From the NCBI GenBank assembly GCA_020048915.1, contig JAIFLU010000273.1, forward strand, positions 1-32,701: 32,701 nt of DNA, given 5' to 3'. The position numbers were made by a program, and so were the translations under genes. Shown here in pieces: positions 8,090 through 16,153 of this stretch. Numbering within the stretch: the stretch's first letter is position 1; each line of letters opens with the position of its first letter. The stretch comes from Bacteroidota bacterium. GTDB lineage: Bacteria > Bacteroidota > Bacteroidia > Bacteroidales > JAAUTT01. The notes under the pieces are model-generated. The model was given only the letters and a program-made list of their open reading frames with translations. It searched no databases and had not been told where the DNA came from.

Positions 8090-8587
8090 TTATTTGTTTC
8101 TTTTCATTTCCAAAACTTCCAGGTTTTGTATTCGGCTGGACTCTATTTCAAAACGAACAACGGTTTTTATAGCATGGAATCCTGAATTTCCTGCTGCACC
8201 AGGATTTATGCAAAGGACATTGTATTTTTTATCGTTTATAACCCTCAGAATGTGGGAGTGTCCGCAAATAAAAACATTCGGCTTTTCCTTTTCTAACAAA
8301 TACGTAACTCCTTTTTCGTAATGGCCGGGATATCCTCCTATATGGGTCATTAGTATTTTCATTTCCTCACAAGTGAATATTTCAAATTGTTTATACCGGA
8401 TTCGGAGGTTATGGTCGTCGATATTGCCATGAACAGCCCTGAAAGGTTTATATTTTTCCAGTTTATCGGCTGTTTCTTCGTTTCCGATATCGCCGGCATG
8501 CCATATCTCATCGCAATCCTTAAAGAAATCCAAAACACGTTCATCAATAAAACAATGGGTGTCACTTAATAATCCAATTTTACGCAT
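8090..8587 (-). CDS. MJ0936/YfcE-type metallophosphoesterase
   Basis: This is a calcineurin-like phosphodiesterase of the small YfcE/MJ0936 family, with a two-metal active site. From Met at 8587 the product has 165 residues and begins MRKIGLLSDTH, the canonical family start. Metal ligands are visible: Asp9 and His11 (SDTH), Asp33 (HAGDIGN), Asn55 (HGNIDD), His82 (THIGG), and His110 and His112 (GHSH). A longer open frame reaches 8644, but its extra residues are atypical and a -7 promoter element sits inside that stretch, so the 8587 start is chosen. It is convergent with the PfkB kinase gene (7 bp apart). The substrate is unknown for most of the family. Confidence 0.9.
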   Translation of the reverse strand: MRKIGLLSDTHCFIDERVLDFFKDCDEIWHAGDIGNEETADKLEKYKPFRAVHGNIDDHNLRIRYKQFEIFTCEEMKILMTHIGGYPGHYEKGVTYLLEKEKPNVFICGHSHILRVINDKKYNVLCINPGAAGNSGFHAIKTVVRFEIESSRIQNLEVLEMKRNK

Positions 8588-8618
8588 GGTAATAGAATGT
8601 TTAAAGGAAAACGGATTG

Positions 8619-8626
8619 CAAATATA
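8619..8626 (-). promoter_or_regulatory. -7 promoter element for the phosphoesterase gene
   Basis: On the minus strand TATATTTG matches TAnnTTTG, 31 bp upstream of the chosen ATG at 8587. If used, transcription starts downstream of the longer frame's alternative start at 8644, which supports the shorter protein. No clear -33 box was seen. Confidence 0.45.
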
Positions 8627-8721
8627 ACGATACCGACATTTCATTCTCGTTTCCCTCTTTAAAATTAGTAATCAATATTGGGCTTTCAGCTTAGGATGGA
8701 TGTACAAACCCCAAAAGTCGT

Positions 8722-8729
8722 TATCTTTG
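8722..8729 (+). promoter_or_regulatory. -7 promoter element for rsmE
   Basis: TATCTTTG matches the Bacteroidota consensus TAnnTTTG exactly and ends 16 bp before the rsmE ATG, implying a very short leader. The -33 region is not clear. Confidence 0.5.
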
Positions 8730-8745
8730 TCGAAAACATAAGTAT

Positions 8746-9456
8746 ATGCAGGTATTTTATGCCCCCGATTGTGCGGTAGGATTATATCCCCTTCAGGAAG
8801 AAGAGTCGAAACACATTGTTCGGGTATTGCGAATGGTGCAGGGAGATTCGGTTTATATAGTCGATGGAAAGGGGAATCTTTTTGAAGGCGTGGTGCACCT
8901 GCCGCACCCCAAGCATTGTATTCTAAATCTTACTACTGTTCGCGAGAATTTCGAAAAACGGCCGTATCGCTTGCATATCGCTATTTCTCCGCTTAAAAAC
9001 GCCGATCGGTTCGAATGGTTTGTCGAAAAGGCTGTCGAAATTGGAATTGACGAAATTACTCCGCTAATTTGCCATCGTACTGAGCGTAAAAATGTCAATC
9101 CCGATCGCATAAACAGAATTATTGAATCGGCCATGAAACAGTCTTTAAAGGCTTTTCATCCGATTTTGAATGAGAATTGTACATTCTCTTCCTTTATTCA
9201 TAATAAACAGAGCGAAGGTTGTGAAAAGGGAATAGCCTATTGTTCGGAAGGCAAGAGGGAATATATTGGGAATGCTTATACGAAAAATTCAGCAGGTCTA
9301 ATATTAATTGGCCCTGAAGGCGATTTCTCGGAAGAGGAAGTAAGTTTAGCCCTTAAGAGTAGGTTTAAAGGAATTAATCTGGGAGAAAGCAGACTGCGCA
9401 CCGAAACTGCGGGTATTGCAGCCTGCCATGCTTTTTCTTTTATTAATGCCGTTTAA
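8746..9456 (+). CDS. rsmE: 16S rRNA (uracil-1498-N3)-methyltransferase RsmE
   Basis: RsmE methylates N3 of U1498 in 16S rRNA of the assembled 30S subunit using S-adenosylmethionine. The 236-residue product has the usual length. An N-terminal PUA-like region (about 1-70, with HIVRVLRMVQGD) precedes a SPOUT methyltransferase domain. The SPOUT trefoil-knot motifs are GPEGDFSEEE (189-198) and LGESRLRTETA (212-222), together with SPLKNADRFEWFVEKAVEIG (81-100). All are intact. Its 3' end overlaps the convergent Zn-ribbon gene by 4 bp. A -7 box lies just upstream. Confidence 0.95.
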   Translation: MQVFYAPDCAVGLYPLQEEESKHIVRVLRMVQGDSVYIVDGKGNLFEGVVHLPHPKHCILNLTTVRENFEKRPYRLHIAISPLKNADRFEWFVEKAVEIGIDEITPLICHRTERKNVNPDRINRIIESAMKQSLKAFHPILNENCTFSSFIHNKQSEGCEKGIAYCSEGKREYIGNAYTKNSAGLILIGPEGDFSEEEVSLALKSRFKGINLGESRLRTETAGIAACHAFSFINAV

Positions 9457-9659
9457 CCGACAAAAAAGTCGAACACATTGCTGAGTTCGGAGCTTTTTAC
9501 TTTATAGATTTCGGTGTATTTGCACCGTGTGCAACTAATGGTCGAGAAACGTTTGTTTTGAATATCGAATACCTTGGTCCAAAATCCACCAACTGCGCGA
9601 AATTCATCTACTTCGTATTGCTGATTTCCGCACTTAGGACATTTGTATTTATAGTTCAT
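9453..9659 (-). CDS. small Zn-ribbon protein, putative nucleic-acid binding
   Basis: The 68-residue product holds two CxxC knuckles, CPKCG (residues 8-12) and CTRCKY (43-48), forming a zinc ribbon of the type annotated as a predicted nucleic-acid-binding protein (COG3478-like). No other domain is present. It is the last gene of a minus-strand operon: the ribbon-helix-helix gene overlaps its start by 11 bp and the SPFH gene lies before that. Its 3' end overlaps rsmE by 4 bp. The biochemical role is unknown. Confidence 0.8.
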   Translation of the reverse strand: MNYKYKCPKCGNQQYEVDEFRAVGGFWTKVFDIQNKRFSTISCTRCKYTEIYKVKSSELSNVFDFFVG

Positions 9660-9852
9660 TTTCAGGGGAATTTAAAGATTCGTTTTCATTATCAGCTTGT
9701 TTTTTTCGTAATCGTCCTGCATCCCGGAGTGCCTTGTCTATTATCCACTCCAATTGGCCATTGGAGCTTCGAAATTCATCAGCAGCCCATTTTTCAATGG
9801 CTTCCATTTTGGCAGCATCAATGCGCAGAACAAATGACTTTTTTTTAATCAT
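9649..9852 (-). CDS. Arc-like ribbon-helix-helix protein
   Basis: From the Met at 9852 the product has 67 residues: MIKKKSFVLRID forms the basic N-terminal strand expected to enter the DNA major groove, followed by two helices (AAKMEAIEKWAADEF and GQLEWIIDKALRDAGR). The tail (residues 50-67) is polar. The frame stays open upstream to 9915, but that stretch overlaps the SPFH gene and lacks the fold, so the shorter start is chosen. The start lies 8 bp after the SPFH stop and its 3' end overlaps the Zn-ribbon gene, so it is translationally packed into the operon. It could be an autoregulator acting at the tandem repeats upstream of the SPFH gene; this is inference. Related Bacteroidota proteins are often labelled Arc-family. 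Confidence 0.78.
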   Translation of the reverse strand: MIKKKSFVLRIDAAKMEAIEKWAADEFRSSNGQLEWIIDKALRDAGRLRKKQADNENESLNSPENEL

Positions 9853-9860
9853 ACCAGTTT

Positions 9861-10715
9861 TTAATGGTTCAGGGTACCTGCATTTACAATTGGCCGGGCA
9901 GATTCTTCGGAGCAAAGCACTACCATCAGATTACTCACCATTGCGGCTTTCTTTTCATCGTCCAAATCTACAATTTCCCGTTTCGACAACATTTTTAATG
10001 CCATCTCTACCATACCTACTGCTCCTTCTACAATTTTTTCGCGAGCGGCAATAATGGCCGATGCTTGTTGTCTTCTAAGCATTGCTCCTGCAATTTCCGA
10101 CGAGTAAGCCAATTGGTTTATACGGGCTTCAATTACTTCTATACCAGCAATATTTAGCCGCTCTATAAGTTCTTTTTCGAGTTGGTCGTTTACTTCGTCG
10201 GTACCGGCTCGTAGAGTCACCGTTGCCTGTTCGACTTCAAAATTATCATAGGGGTAAATTCCAGCAAGTTTCCTCAGGGCTGCTTCGGTTTGAATCACTA
10301 CAAAATGCTCGTAATTATCGACTTCAAATGCTGCCTTAAATGTTTCTTTAACACGCCAAACCAATACAAGTCCAATCATGATAGGATTCCCTACCTTATC
10401 GTTTACTTTTATTGGCTCACAGTTAAAATTTCGGGCACGTAACGAAATTTGTTTCTTTACATAAAATGGATTTGCCCAAAAGAATCCATTTTCTTTGGCC
10501 GTTCCGCTATAGGAGCCAAAAAGTACCAATACTGCGGATTGATTTGGTTGTACCACAAAAAATCCGGTACAGATAAAAAGGGTAAACGCTAAAAGAATTG
10601 CAGCAACAATTATAGCTTTAACAACAAAAGCCACCGCTACAAAAGCAATTAATAATAATACAATTGAAATCATCAGATACCCGGAGGTTGGTTTTACTAA
10701 ATTTTCGTTTTTCAT
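9861..10715 (-). CDS. SPFH/Band 7 domain membrane protein
   Basis: This is a stomatin/prohibitin-like protein expected to oligomerise in the inner membrane. The 284-residue product has two N-terminal hydrophobic helices (about residues 12-31 and 33-54), then the SPFH domain from [18 protein letters not shown] (54-71) through the Band 7 core. A helical segment, [37 protein letters not shown], follows and is typical of this subgroup. It is the first gene of the SPFH, ribbon-helix-helix, Zn-ribbon operon. A -7 element and two direct repeats lie within 50 bp of its start. The family supports membrane microdomains and protease regulation, but the specific job here is unknown. Confidence 0.9.
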   Translation of the reverse strand: MKNENLVKPTSGYLMISIVLLLIAFVAVAFVVKAIIVAAILLAFTLFICTGFFVVQPNQSAVLVLFGSYSGTAKENGFFWANPFYVKKQISLRARNFNCEPIKVNDKVGNPIMIGLVLVWRVKETFKAAFEVDNYEHFVVIQTEAALRKLAGIYPYDNFEVEQATVTLRAGTDEVNDQLEKELIERLNIAGIEVIEARINQLAYSSEIAGAMLRRQQASAIIAAREKIVEGAVGMVEMALKMLSKREIVDLDDEKKAAMVSNLMVVLCSEESARPIVNAGTLNH

Positions 10716-10735
10716 GATTTGTCAAATTAGTATTT

Positions 10736-10755
10736 AAATGATATTAAAATGATAT
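10736..10755. repeat. tandem 9-bp direct repeats upstream of the SPFH operon, possible operator
   Basis: AAATGATAT occurs at 10736-10744 and again at 10747-10755, 11 bp apart start to start, about one helical turn. The pair lies immediately downstream of the -7 element at 10758-10765 (minus strand), so it would cover the transcription start. Ribbon-helix-helix repressors commonly bind such spaced short repeats, and one is encoded in this operon. Function is inferred. Confidence 0.5.
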
Positions 10756-10757
10756 CA

Positions 10758-10765
10758 CAAATGTA
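10758..10765 (-). promoter_or_regulatory. -7 promoter element of the SPFH operon
   Basis: On the minus strand TACATTTG matches TAnnTTTG, 42 bp upstream of the SPFH ATG and just after the terminator of the sigma-factor operon. The spacing fits a Bacteroidota promoter; the -33 box is not clear. Confidence 0.5.
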
Positions 10766-10766
10766 T

Positions 10767-10801
10767 AAAAAAATTCCGGAAGTAAAGGACAACTTCCGGA
10801 A
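10767..10801 (-). terminator. rho-independent terminator of the sigma-factor operon
   Basis: A perfect 10-bp stem pairs TTCCGGAAGT (10774-10783) with ACTTCCGGAA (10792-10801) around an 8-nt loop. On the minus strand a run of seven T residues follows (10767-10773). It lies 16 bp after the stop of the small gene at 10818. Confidence 0.88.
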
Positions 10802-10817
10802 AATAATTAATGAATGT

Positions 10818-10997
10818 TTAATGTTTTACTTTGGCAAGAATTTCCTGAACGACAGAATCGCGAACGTTTACTTCTGCTCTATCGAGATAATCGGTAATAT
10901 CAGGATAGGAGAGCAGCGAAACATCTTCAATGCTTAATAATCGTTCATCTTCTGCGGAGGTGTTAACGATAAAAAATAAAAGCGTAGATAGACTCAT
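10818..10997 (-). CDS. 59-residue protein downstream of the ECF sigma factor
   Basis: The frame begins at the ATG at 10997 and ends in TAA at 10818. The N-terminus is hydrophobic (MSLSTLLFFIVN) and the rest is acidic and helical (EDERLLSIEDVSLLSYPDIT, then RDSVVQEILAKVKH). It follows the sigma-factor stop by 67 bp on the same strand, and a strong terminator begins 16 bp after its stop, which argues for a real translated gene sharing the transcript. I do not recognise a family with certainty. Short acidic proteins after ECF sigma genes in Bacteroidota may act on the sigma factor, but that is speculation. A plus-strand frame covering part of the same DNA looks random. Confidence 0.6.
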   Translation of the reverse strand: MSLSTLLFFIVNTSAEDERLLSIEDVSLLSYPDITDYLDRAEVNVRDSVVQEILAKVKH

Positions 10998-11064
10998 AGG
11001 CCGTATTTTTAAAATTATAAAATAGAAACGGCCCGGAGAATAAAATAGTATTGTTTTACATAAA

Positions 11065-11652
11065 TTATTTTGTTAAGCAAATTTTATTATCCTTAATAAT
11101 TTTGCGCAGATTAATCAAAGCATACCGCATCCTTCCCAAAGCAGTATTAATACTCACGTTCGTTTGATCGGCAATTTCCTTGAAACTTAAATTCCCGTAA
11201 TGTCTCATAAGAATAATTTCTTTTTGGTCATCAGGCAATTCATCTATTAATCGTCGCAAATCTTTTGTAATCTGGAAGTCGATCAATTCGTCTTCGATTG
11301 TTTGATCCGAAAATTTTTGGGAGTTAAACAAATCGTATTCGTATTTCTCGCTGCTAACAGTGTTCATTTGTTTTTCGCGCCGGAAATAATCGATAACCAG
11401 GTTATGGGCAATACGCATAACCCATTGCACGAACCTGCCGTTTTCCTGATAGCGGCCGTCAGTAAGCGATTTTATAACTTTGAGAAATGTATCCTGAAAT
11501 ATATCTTCAGCTAGTTGCTGATCGCGAACTGTCATCAGGATATACGAATAGACTTTGTTTTTGTACCGGTGGATTAATACTTCAATAGCCTGCGAATCAC
11601 CGCTAATGAACTTGTTAATAAGTTCATTATCAGAAAAAAGTTGTGTTTTCAA
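11065..11652 (-). CDS. ECF-type RNA polymerase sigma factor
   Basis: This is an extracytoplasmic-function sigma-70 factor. The 195-residue product has region 2 (LIHRYKNKVYSYIL, AEDIFQDTFLKVI, WVMRIAHNLVIDYFRRE, about residues 26-93) and region 4 (LPDDQKEIILMRHYGNLSFKEIADQTNVSINTALGRMRYALINLRK, about 139-184), joined by an acidic linker. No anti-sigma factor with a transmembrane helix is adjacent; a 59-residue gene follows instead. The start is a TTG at 11652, chosen because a strong Shine-Dalgarno sequence lies 4 bp upstream and the next ATG would cut into region 2. It is divergent from uvrA across 169 bp, but there is no evidence that it controls uvrA. Confidence 0.93.
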   Translation of the reverse strand: MKTQLFSDNELINKFISGDSQAIEVLIHRYKNKVYSYILMTVRDQQLAEDIFQDTFLKVIKSLTDGRYQENGRFVQWVMRIAHNLVIDYFRREKQMNTVSSEKYEYDLFNSQKFSDQTIEDELIDFQITKDLRRLIDELPDDQKEIILMRHYGNLSFKEIADQTNVSINTALGRMRYALINLRKIIKDNKICLTK

Positions 11653-11656
11653 ATCT

Positions 11657-11664
11657 ACCTCCTT
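11657..11664 (-). promoter_or_regulatory. strong Shine-Dalgarno site preceding a TTG start
   Basis: AAGGAGGT on the minus strand, with 4 nt before the TTG start of the sigma factor. Such a complete site is unusual in Bacteroidota, where most genes lack one, and it decides the TTG start. Confidence 0.75.
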
Positions 11665-11780
11665 AAATTTGGGTTAATAAGAGTAGAAGTGTTACAATAG
11701 GCTATTCTCCTTGTTTTAAGTGAATTATTATTTTTTAATTAAATGCAAGTAAATCAAAAATGGATTTATATCAAAACAAT

Positions 11781-11788
11781 TATCTTTG
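11781..11788 (+). promoter_or_regulatory. -7 promoter element for uvrA
   Basis: TATCTTTG matches TAnnTTTG and ends 33 bp before the uvrA ATG. The upstream -33 box is not evident. No LexA-type palindrome was recognised nearby. Confidence 0.5.
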
Positions 11789-11821
11789 TTTTTTGGTTAA
11801 TTTTTGTTAATAAACTGTTAA

Positions 11822-14626
11822 ATGCCCGAAGATAGAAGTTCAAAGAATAGTATTGTGATTCGCGGGGCGCGTGTAAATAACTTAAAAAACATATCGCTCA
11901 ATATCCCCAGAAATAAACTGATTGTATTAACCGGATTAAGTGGTTCAGGAAAATCGTCTCTTGCTTTCGATACTATTTATGCGGAAGGGCAACGCCGGTA
12001 TGTCGAGAGTTTGTCATCGTATGCCAGGCAGTTTTTGGGACGAATTAATAAACCCGATGTCGATTTTATTGAAGGAATTCCTCCTGCCATTGCAATTGAG
12101 CAGAAAGTAAATACCCGGAATCCCCGTTCAACCGTTGGTACTTCAACGGAAGTTTACGATTATTTAAAACTGTTGTATGCCAGAGCAGGTGTTACCTATT
12201 CTCCCATTTCGGGTGAAGTGGTTAAACGTGATTCCGTTACCGCCGTGGTCGATTATATTACATCGATTGAGGAAGGGGCTTCTTTGTTAATATTAAGTCC
12301 GGTAGCGCATAAACGTGATCAGAATTTTCACCAGTACCTTGAATTATTATTAAGTCAGGGTACCACACGGATGGAACGAAACGGGGAAATTGTCCGGCTC
12401 GAAGAAATTCTGGCCAGTAAAGATAAAATTGGCGAAGATGACCATATTAATATTGTTATCGATCGTGTAAAAGTCAGCAATGATGAGGCATCCCTTTCGA
12501 GGTTTGCCGATTCCGTTCAAACGGCTTATGTGGAGGGTAATGGGGAGTGTATCATCAAAACACTTGATATGGTTCCTCCCTCTTTAAAATTATTCTCGAA
12601 CCGCTTTGAGCGCGATGGAATTGAGTTTGAAGAACCCAACGAACATATGTTTAGTTTCAATAGTCCATACGGGGCTTGTACTAAATGTGAAGGCTACGGA
12701 AAGGTAATAGGAATTGACGAAGACCTGGTGATTCCCGATAAATCGCTGAGCTTATTTGAAGATGCAGTCGCCTGTTGGAAAGGAGAAGGCATGAAAGTCT
12801 GGAAAGAGAAATTTATTTTAGCATCGCCCAAATATAATTTTCCGATTCATAAACCATACTACGATTTAAGCGAAGAACAACAACGCTTTTTGTGGGAAGG
12901 GAATAATAAAGTAGAAGGACTAAATGCATTTTTTAAATTCCTGGAAGAGCAAAAGTATAAGGTGCAATATCGGGTAATGCTTTCGCGCTATAGCGGAAAA
13001 ACTGTTTGTCCCGAATGTAAGGGAGCCCGTTTGCGAAAGGAAGCCAGTTATGTAAAACTATTTGGAAAAACACTCCCCGAAATGGTTTTGCTTCCTATTG
13101 ACGAATTGCATGAGTTTTTTAAAACGGTAAAACTTTCGGACTACCAGCAGAAAGTAGCTGGAAGGATCTTGGTCGAAATAATAAACCGGCTCGATTTTCT
13201 GATGAATGTTGGTCTGGGATATCTAACGCTTAACCGCTTATCTACTACCTTATCCGGAGGAGAATCGCAACGTATTAATCTTGCGACTTCATTGGGAAGC
13301 AGCCTGGTTGGTTCGCTCTATATTTTAGATGAACCCAGCATAGGACTTCATCCGCGCGATACCCATTTATTAATTGGAGTTCTCAAAAAACTTCAGGAAT
13401 TGGGCAATACCGTGGTGGTGGTTGAACATGATGAAGAAATAATGCGTGCAGCCCACGAAATTATTGATATTGGACCATTCGCAGGTCGCCATGGGGGAGA
13501 AGTTGTTTTTCAGGGATCCGATTTTGAATTGGAAAAATCGGGAAAGAGTTTAACTGCCGACTATTTAACAGGTCGCCTGAAAATTGATTTGCCACGGATT
13601 CGTCGAAAATCGAGTCATTACCTCGAAGTAATTGGTGCCAGGGCAAACAACCTCAAAAAAATATCGGTTAAGTTTCCGTTACATAGTCTGTGCGTGGTTA
13701 CCGGAGTGAGCGGTTCAGGAAAATCTACACTTGTTCGCGATGTGCTTTTTGCAACCTTAAACAAACAAATAAATGGTTTCGGCGATCGGTCGGGCGCATA
13801 CGACGTTTTAAAAGGCGATGTCCATACAGTAAAAGCGATTGAATTTGTTGACCAAAACCCAATTGGTAAATCGTCGCGTTCAAACCCTGTAACCTATAGC
13901 AAGACATATGATGAGGTCCGGAAATTATTTTCTGACCAGCCCGCAGCAAAAAATAATAACCTTAAACCATCGCATTTTTCTTTTAATATTGATGGTGGCA
14001 GATGCGAGGAATGCCAGGGCGATGGCGAAATAACCGTCGAAATGCAATTCATGGCCGATGTTAAGCTAGTTTGTGAAAGCTGCCATGGTCACCGGTTTAA
14101 AGAAGAGGTGCTGGAGGTAAAATATCGTGGAAATAACATTTACGATGTTTTAAATATGACGGTAGATGAAGCCATCGAGTTTTTTGGAGAAAAACAGGCT
14201 ACCACCGAAAAGAAAATAGTGGAGAAGCTTAAACCTCTTGCCGATGTGGGATTGGGCTATATAAAGCTGGGACAATCGTCGAGTACATTGAGCGGTGGAG
14301 AAAGCCAGCGGGTGAAATTAGCCAGTTTTTTAGGGAAAGAGTCAAGCGCTAACCACACACTGTTTATATTTGATGAGCCCACCACAGGACTGCATTTTCA
14401 CGACATCAGTAAATTACTCGACGCGTTAAATGCACTTATCGAGAATGGGCATAGTGTTATCCTGATTGAACATAACCTGGAGGTAATTAAATGTGCCGAC
14501 TGGATTATCGATCTCGGCCCAGAAGGAGGAAAAGATGGTGGAAACATTGTTTTTGAAGGAACACCCGAAGGAATTGTTACATGTAAGAATTCTTATACAG
14601 GGAAATATCTCAAGGAAAAGCTATAG
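11822..14626 (+). CDS. uvrA: excinuclease ABC subunit A (UvrA)
   Basis: UvrA is the damage-recognition ATPase of nucleotide excision repair; it loads UvrB on lesions. The 934-residue product is the usual length. The first ABC half has Walker [10 protein letters not shown] (38-46), a zinc-binding pair (CTKCEGYG and CPECKG), the signature LSGGESQRI and Walker [16 protein letters not shown]. The second half repeats this with GVSGSGKST, zinc module CEECQGDGE and [21 protein letters not shown] and [13 protein letters not shown]. All key residues are intact, so this is a full UvrA and not a resistance-type short paralogue. It stands alone, divergent from the sigma-factor gene. Confidence 0.98.
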   Translation: MPEDRSSKNSIVIRGARVNNLKNISLNIPRNKLIVLTGLSGSGKSSLAFDTIYAEGQRRYVESLSSYARQFLGRINKPDVDFIEGIPPAIAIEQKVNTRNPRSTVGTSTEVYDYLKLLYARAGVTYSPISGEVVKRDSVTAVVDYITSIEEGASLLILSPVAHKRDQNFHQYLELLLSQGTTRMERNGEIVRLEEILASKDKIGEDDHINIVIDRVKVSNDEASLSRFADSVQTAYVEGNGECIIKTLDMVPPSLKLFSNRFERDGIEFEEPNEHMFSFNSPYGACTKCEGYGKVIGIDEDLVIPDKSLSLFEDAVACWKGEGMKVWKEKFILASPKYNFPIHKPYYDLSEEQQRFLWEGNNKVEGLNAFFKFLEEQKYKVQYRVMLSRYSGKTVCPECKGARLRKEASYVKLFGKTLPEMVLLPIDELHEFFKTVKLSDYQQKVAGRILVEIINRLDFLMNVGLGYLTLNRLSTTLSGGESQRINLATSLGSSLVGSLYILDEPSIGLHPRDTHLLIGVLKKLQELGNTVVVVEHDEEIMRAAHEIIDIGPFAGRHGGEVVFQGSDFELEKSGKSLTADYLTGRLKIDLPRIRRKSSHYLEVIGARANNLKKISVKFPLHSLCVVTGVSGSGKSTLVRDVLFATLNKQINGFGDRSGAYDVLKGDVHTVKAIEFVDQNPIGKSSRSNPVTYSKTYDEVRKLFSDQPAAKNNNLKPSHFSFNIDGGRCEECQGDGEITVEMQFMADVKLVCESCHGHRFKEEVLEVKYRGNNIYDVLNMTVDEAIEFFGEKQATTEKKIVEKLKPLADVGLGYIKLGQSSSTLSGGESQRVKLASFLGKESSANHTLFIFDEPTTGLHFHDISKLLDALNALIENGHSVILIEHNLEVIKCADWIIDLGPEGGKDGGNIVFEGTPEGIVTCKNSYTGKYLKEKL

Positions 14627-14698
14627 TAAGTTTATTTTTAAAGGCTAATTTATAAGGATATGATTTTTAAGGGAGAAATTGCGATTTCCTTTGAAATA

Positions 14699-14730
14699 TT
14701 GTATATTGTTTTTGCGTTCCTATAACTTTA
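14699..14730 (+). promoter_or_regulatory. possible promoter of the SUMF1-like gene
   Basis: TTG at 14699-14701, a 21-nt spacer, then TAACTTTA at 14723-14730, one mismatch from TAnnTTTG. It ends 39 bp before the ATG at 14770. Confidence 0.35.
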
Positions 14731-14769
14731 TAAAACCAATAGGTATTTATTACTTTTAAAAACCAACGT

Positions 14770-15558
14770 ATGAAAACACATGAATTAATAACAAGATCAA
14801 TTCTTGCTTTATTTTTATCAGCTACTTTATTGTCTGGCAATGCTTTTTATAGCAAGAAGGATTTTGTTAAAATTGATAAAAGTATTTTAGTTTCCAGGTA
14901 TGAGGTAACCAATAAGGAATACAGGGAATTCTTAAATAGTATAAAAATGGCGGAACAGATTGAAAATTATACAAAAAGCTTATATGACTCCGGACAATGG
15001 ATTAAAAAATTTAAAGAATCTTACAGTGAACCCTTGGTAAATCTATATCACTGGCATCCTGCATACGATAAATATCCAGTTGTAAATATCACAAATGAAG
15101 CCGTTAATTATTATTGCGATTGGTTAACAAAGAAATATAATAGTTCAGTGAAGCGGGAATATAAAAAAGTCATATTTAGACTCCCAACTGAGTTAGAATG
15201 GTCAAGATTTGCTGGTTCAGTTTCAAACAGCAAGTTACCATGGACAGGAAATTCTCCTTATGCAACTGATAATAAGACTATTTTAGCAAATATTAAAATT
15301 AAGGATATCAAAAAAGGTCAAGATGACTATAAATTTGATGGATTCATTTATACATCGGAGGTTGGAAAATTTAAAGAAAATACTTTGGGTATTTTTGATG
15401 TTATTGGAAATGTTTCTGAACTGACCCAAAATGGTATTCAAAAAGGTGGTAATTGGGATAGCTATCCTGAAGATTGCACTATTGAGAAGACCCAAAATTA
15501 TGATTTGCCAGATCCCAGGGTTGGTTTTCGAGTTGTAATGGAAATTTTAGAGGAATAG
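14770..15558 (+). CDS. secreted SUMF1/FGE-fold protein, likely non-catalytic
   Basis: The 262-residue product starts with a signal peptide (MKTHELITRSILALFLSATLLSGNAF). The rest follows the formylglycine-generating-enzyme (SUMF1) pattern: VSRYEVTNKEYREFL (about 42-56), PVVNITNEAVNYYCDWL, FRLPTELEWSRFA, GIFDVIGNVSEL, KGGNWD and a terminal DPRVGFRVV. The paired cysteines of true FGE near the C-terminus are not evident (only one Cys after KGGNWD), so it is probably a binding or structural SUMF1-fold protein, as in many Bacteroidota secreted or gliding-related proteins. The coding sequence looks more AT-rich than uvrA upstream, which may mark a later arrival. It appears monocistronic; the partner is unknown. 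Confidence 0.8.
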   Translation: MKTHELITRSILALFLSATLLSGNAFYSKKDFVKIDKSILVSRYEVTNKEYREFLNSIKMAEQIENYTKSLYDSGQWIKKFKESYSEPLVNLYHWHPAYDKYPVVNITNEAVNYYCDWLTKKYNSSVKREYKKVIFRLPTELEWSRFAGSVSNSKLPWTGNSPYATDNKTILANIKIKDIKKGQDDYKFDGFIYTSEVGKFKENTLGIFDVIGNVSELTQNGIQKGGNWDSYPEDCTIEKTQNYDLPDPRVGFRVVMEILEE

Positions 15559-15666
15559 GATTGCTCTAAAATTATAGATTGGTGCACTAATGAAAATGCA
15601 AGGTTTATAAGGCGATATGTTTATATCATTTTTTAGGAATCTCCGGAATTGGATAGTAAATGCTTA

Positions 15667-16149
15667 TTATTTCAATTCCGGTCTATAAAACTTCATTTTA
15701 CCCTTCGTAACATTTTCGAGTTCGAGGTTGCTTAATCCAACTTTTCTACCCGAAAACCCGGTATTTTGGTGCGCAAGCTGATATTTCCCTTTACTATATA
15801 CTTTATAAACAATGGCGGTATGGTGCGCCATACTTTCGGTGGTGATTGTATTACCATTGGTATACTTTACTTTAACTTTCTCAAATTGTATTATATCGCC
15901 TGGTAATATATCATCCTTTTTGGGATCTACTGGTCGTCCATATTTATATATACCGTCCCATTTTGCATTGTTGCGGGTAAGCGCCTGATTTGCCAAATCC
16001 CAGCATTCGCCTCTGTCAACCTGGGTACCAATAACCGTTTCAACATACTTTATTATCTTTTTGTTAAGGTCCGGGAGGTTTTTTTGTGCCGAAATGCTTA
16101 ACGACAATACACTTAAAAGTGTTGCTATTACAAATAACTTGCTTTTCAT
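15667..16149 (-). CDS. secreted CHAP/NlpC-like cysteine hydrolase (putative)
   Basis: The 160-residue product has a clear signal peptide (MKSKLFVIATLLSVLSLSISAQ). The mature part resembles papain-like amidases of the CHAP/NlpC type: a candidate nucleophile Cys49 in RGECWDLANQAL at the start of a helix, a strand-building LPGDIIQFE, a candidate histidine in AHHTAIVYKV (His109 or His110), and AHQNTG (126-131). This order is as expected for the fold, but the assignment rests on motifs alone. Such enzymes usually cut cell-wall peptides. It begins 4 bp after the stop of the zincin-like gene upstream, so the two secreted proteins are co-transcribed. Confidence 0.6.
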   Translation of the reverse strand: MKSKLFVIATLLSVLSLSISAQKNLPDLNKKIIKYVETVIGTQVDRGECWDLANQALTRNNAKWDGIYKYGRPVDPKKDDILPGDIIQFEKVKVKYTNGNTITTESMAHHTAIVYKVYSKGKYQLAHQNTGFSGRKVGLSNLELENVTKGKMKFYRPELK

Positions 16150-16153
16150 ATCC

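Noticed and set aside
8588-8644. Longer N-terminus for the metallophosphoesterase
   Set aside because: The extra 19 residues do not fit the family, whose members begin at the MRKIGLLSDTH strand, and a -7 element lies inside the stretch.
10749-10937. Plus-strand frame of 62 codons upstream of the sigma-factor region
   Set aside because: It runs through the terminator hairpin and the SPFH promoter and is antisense to the better-supported 59-codon gene; its composition looks random.
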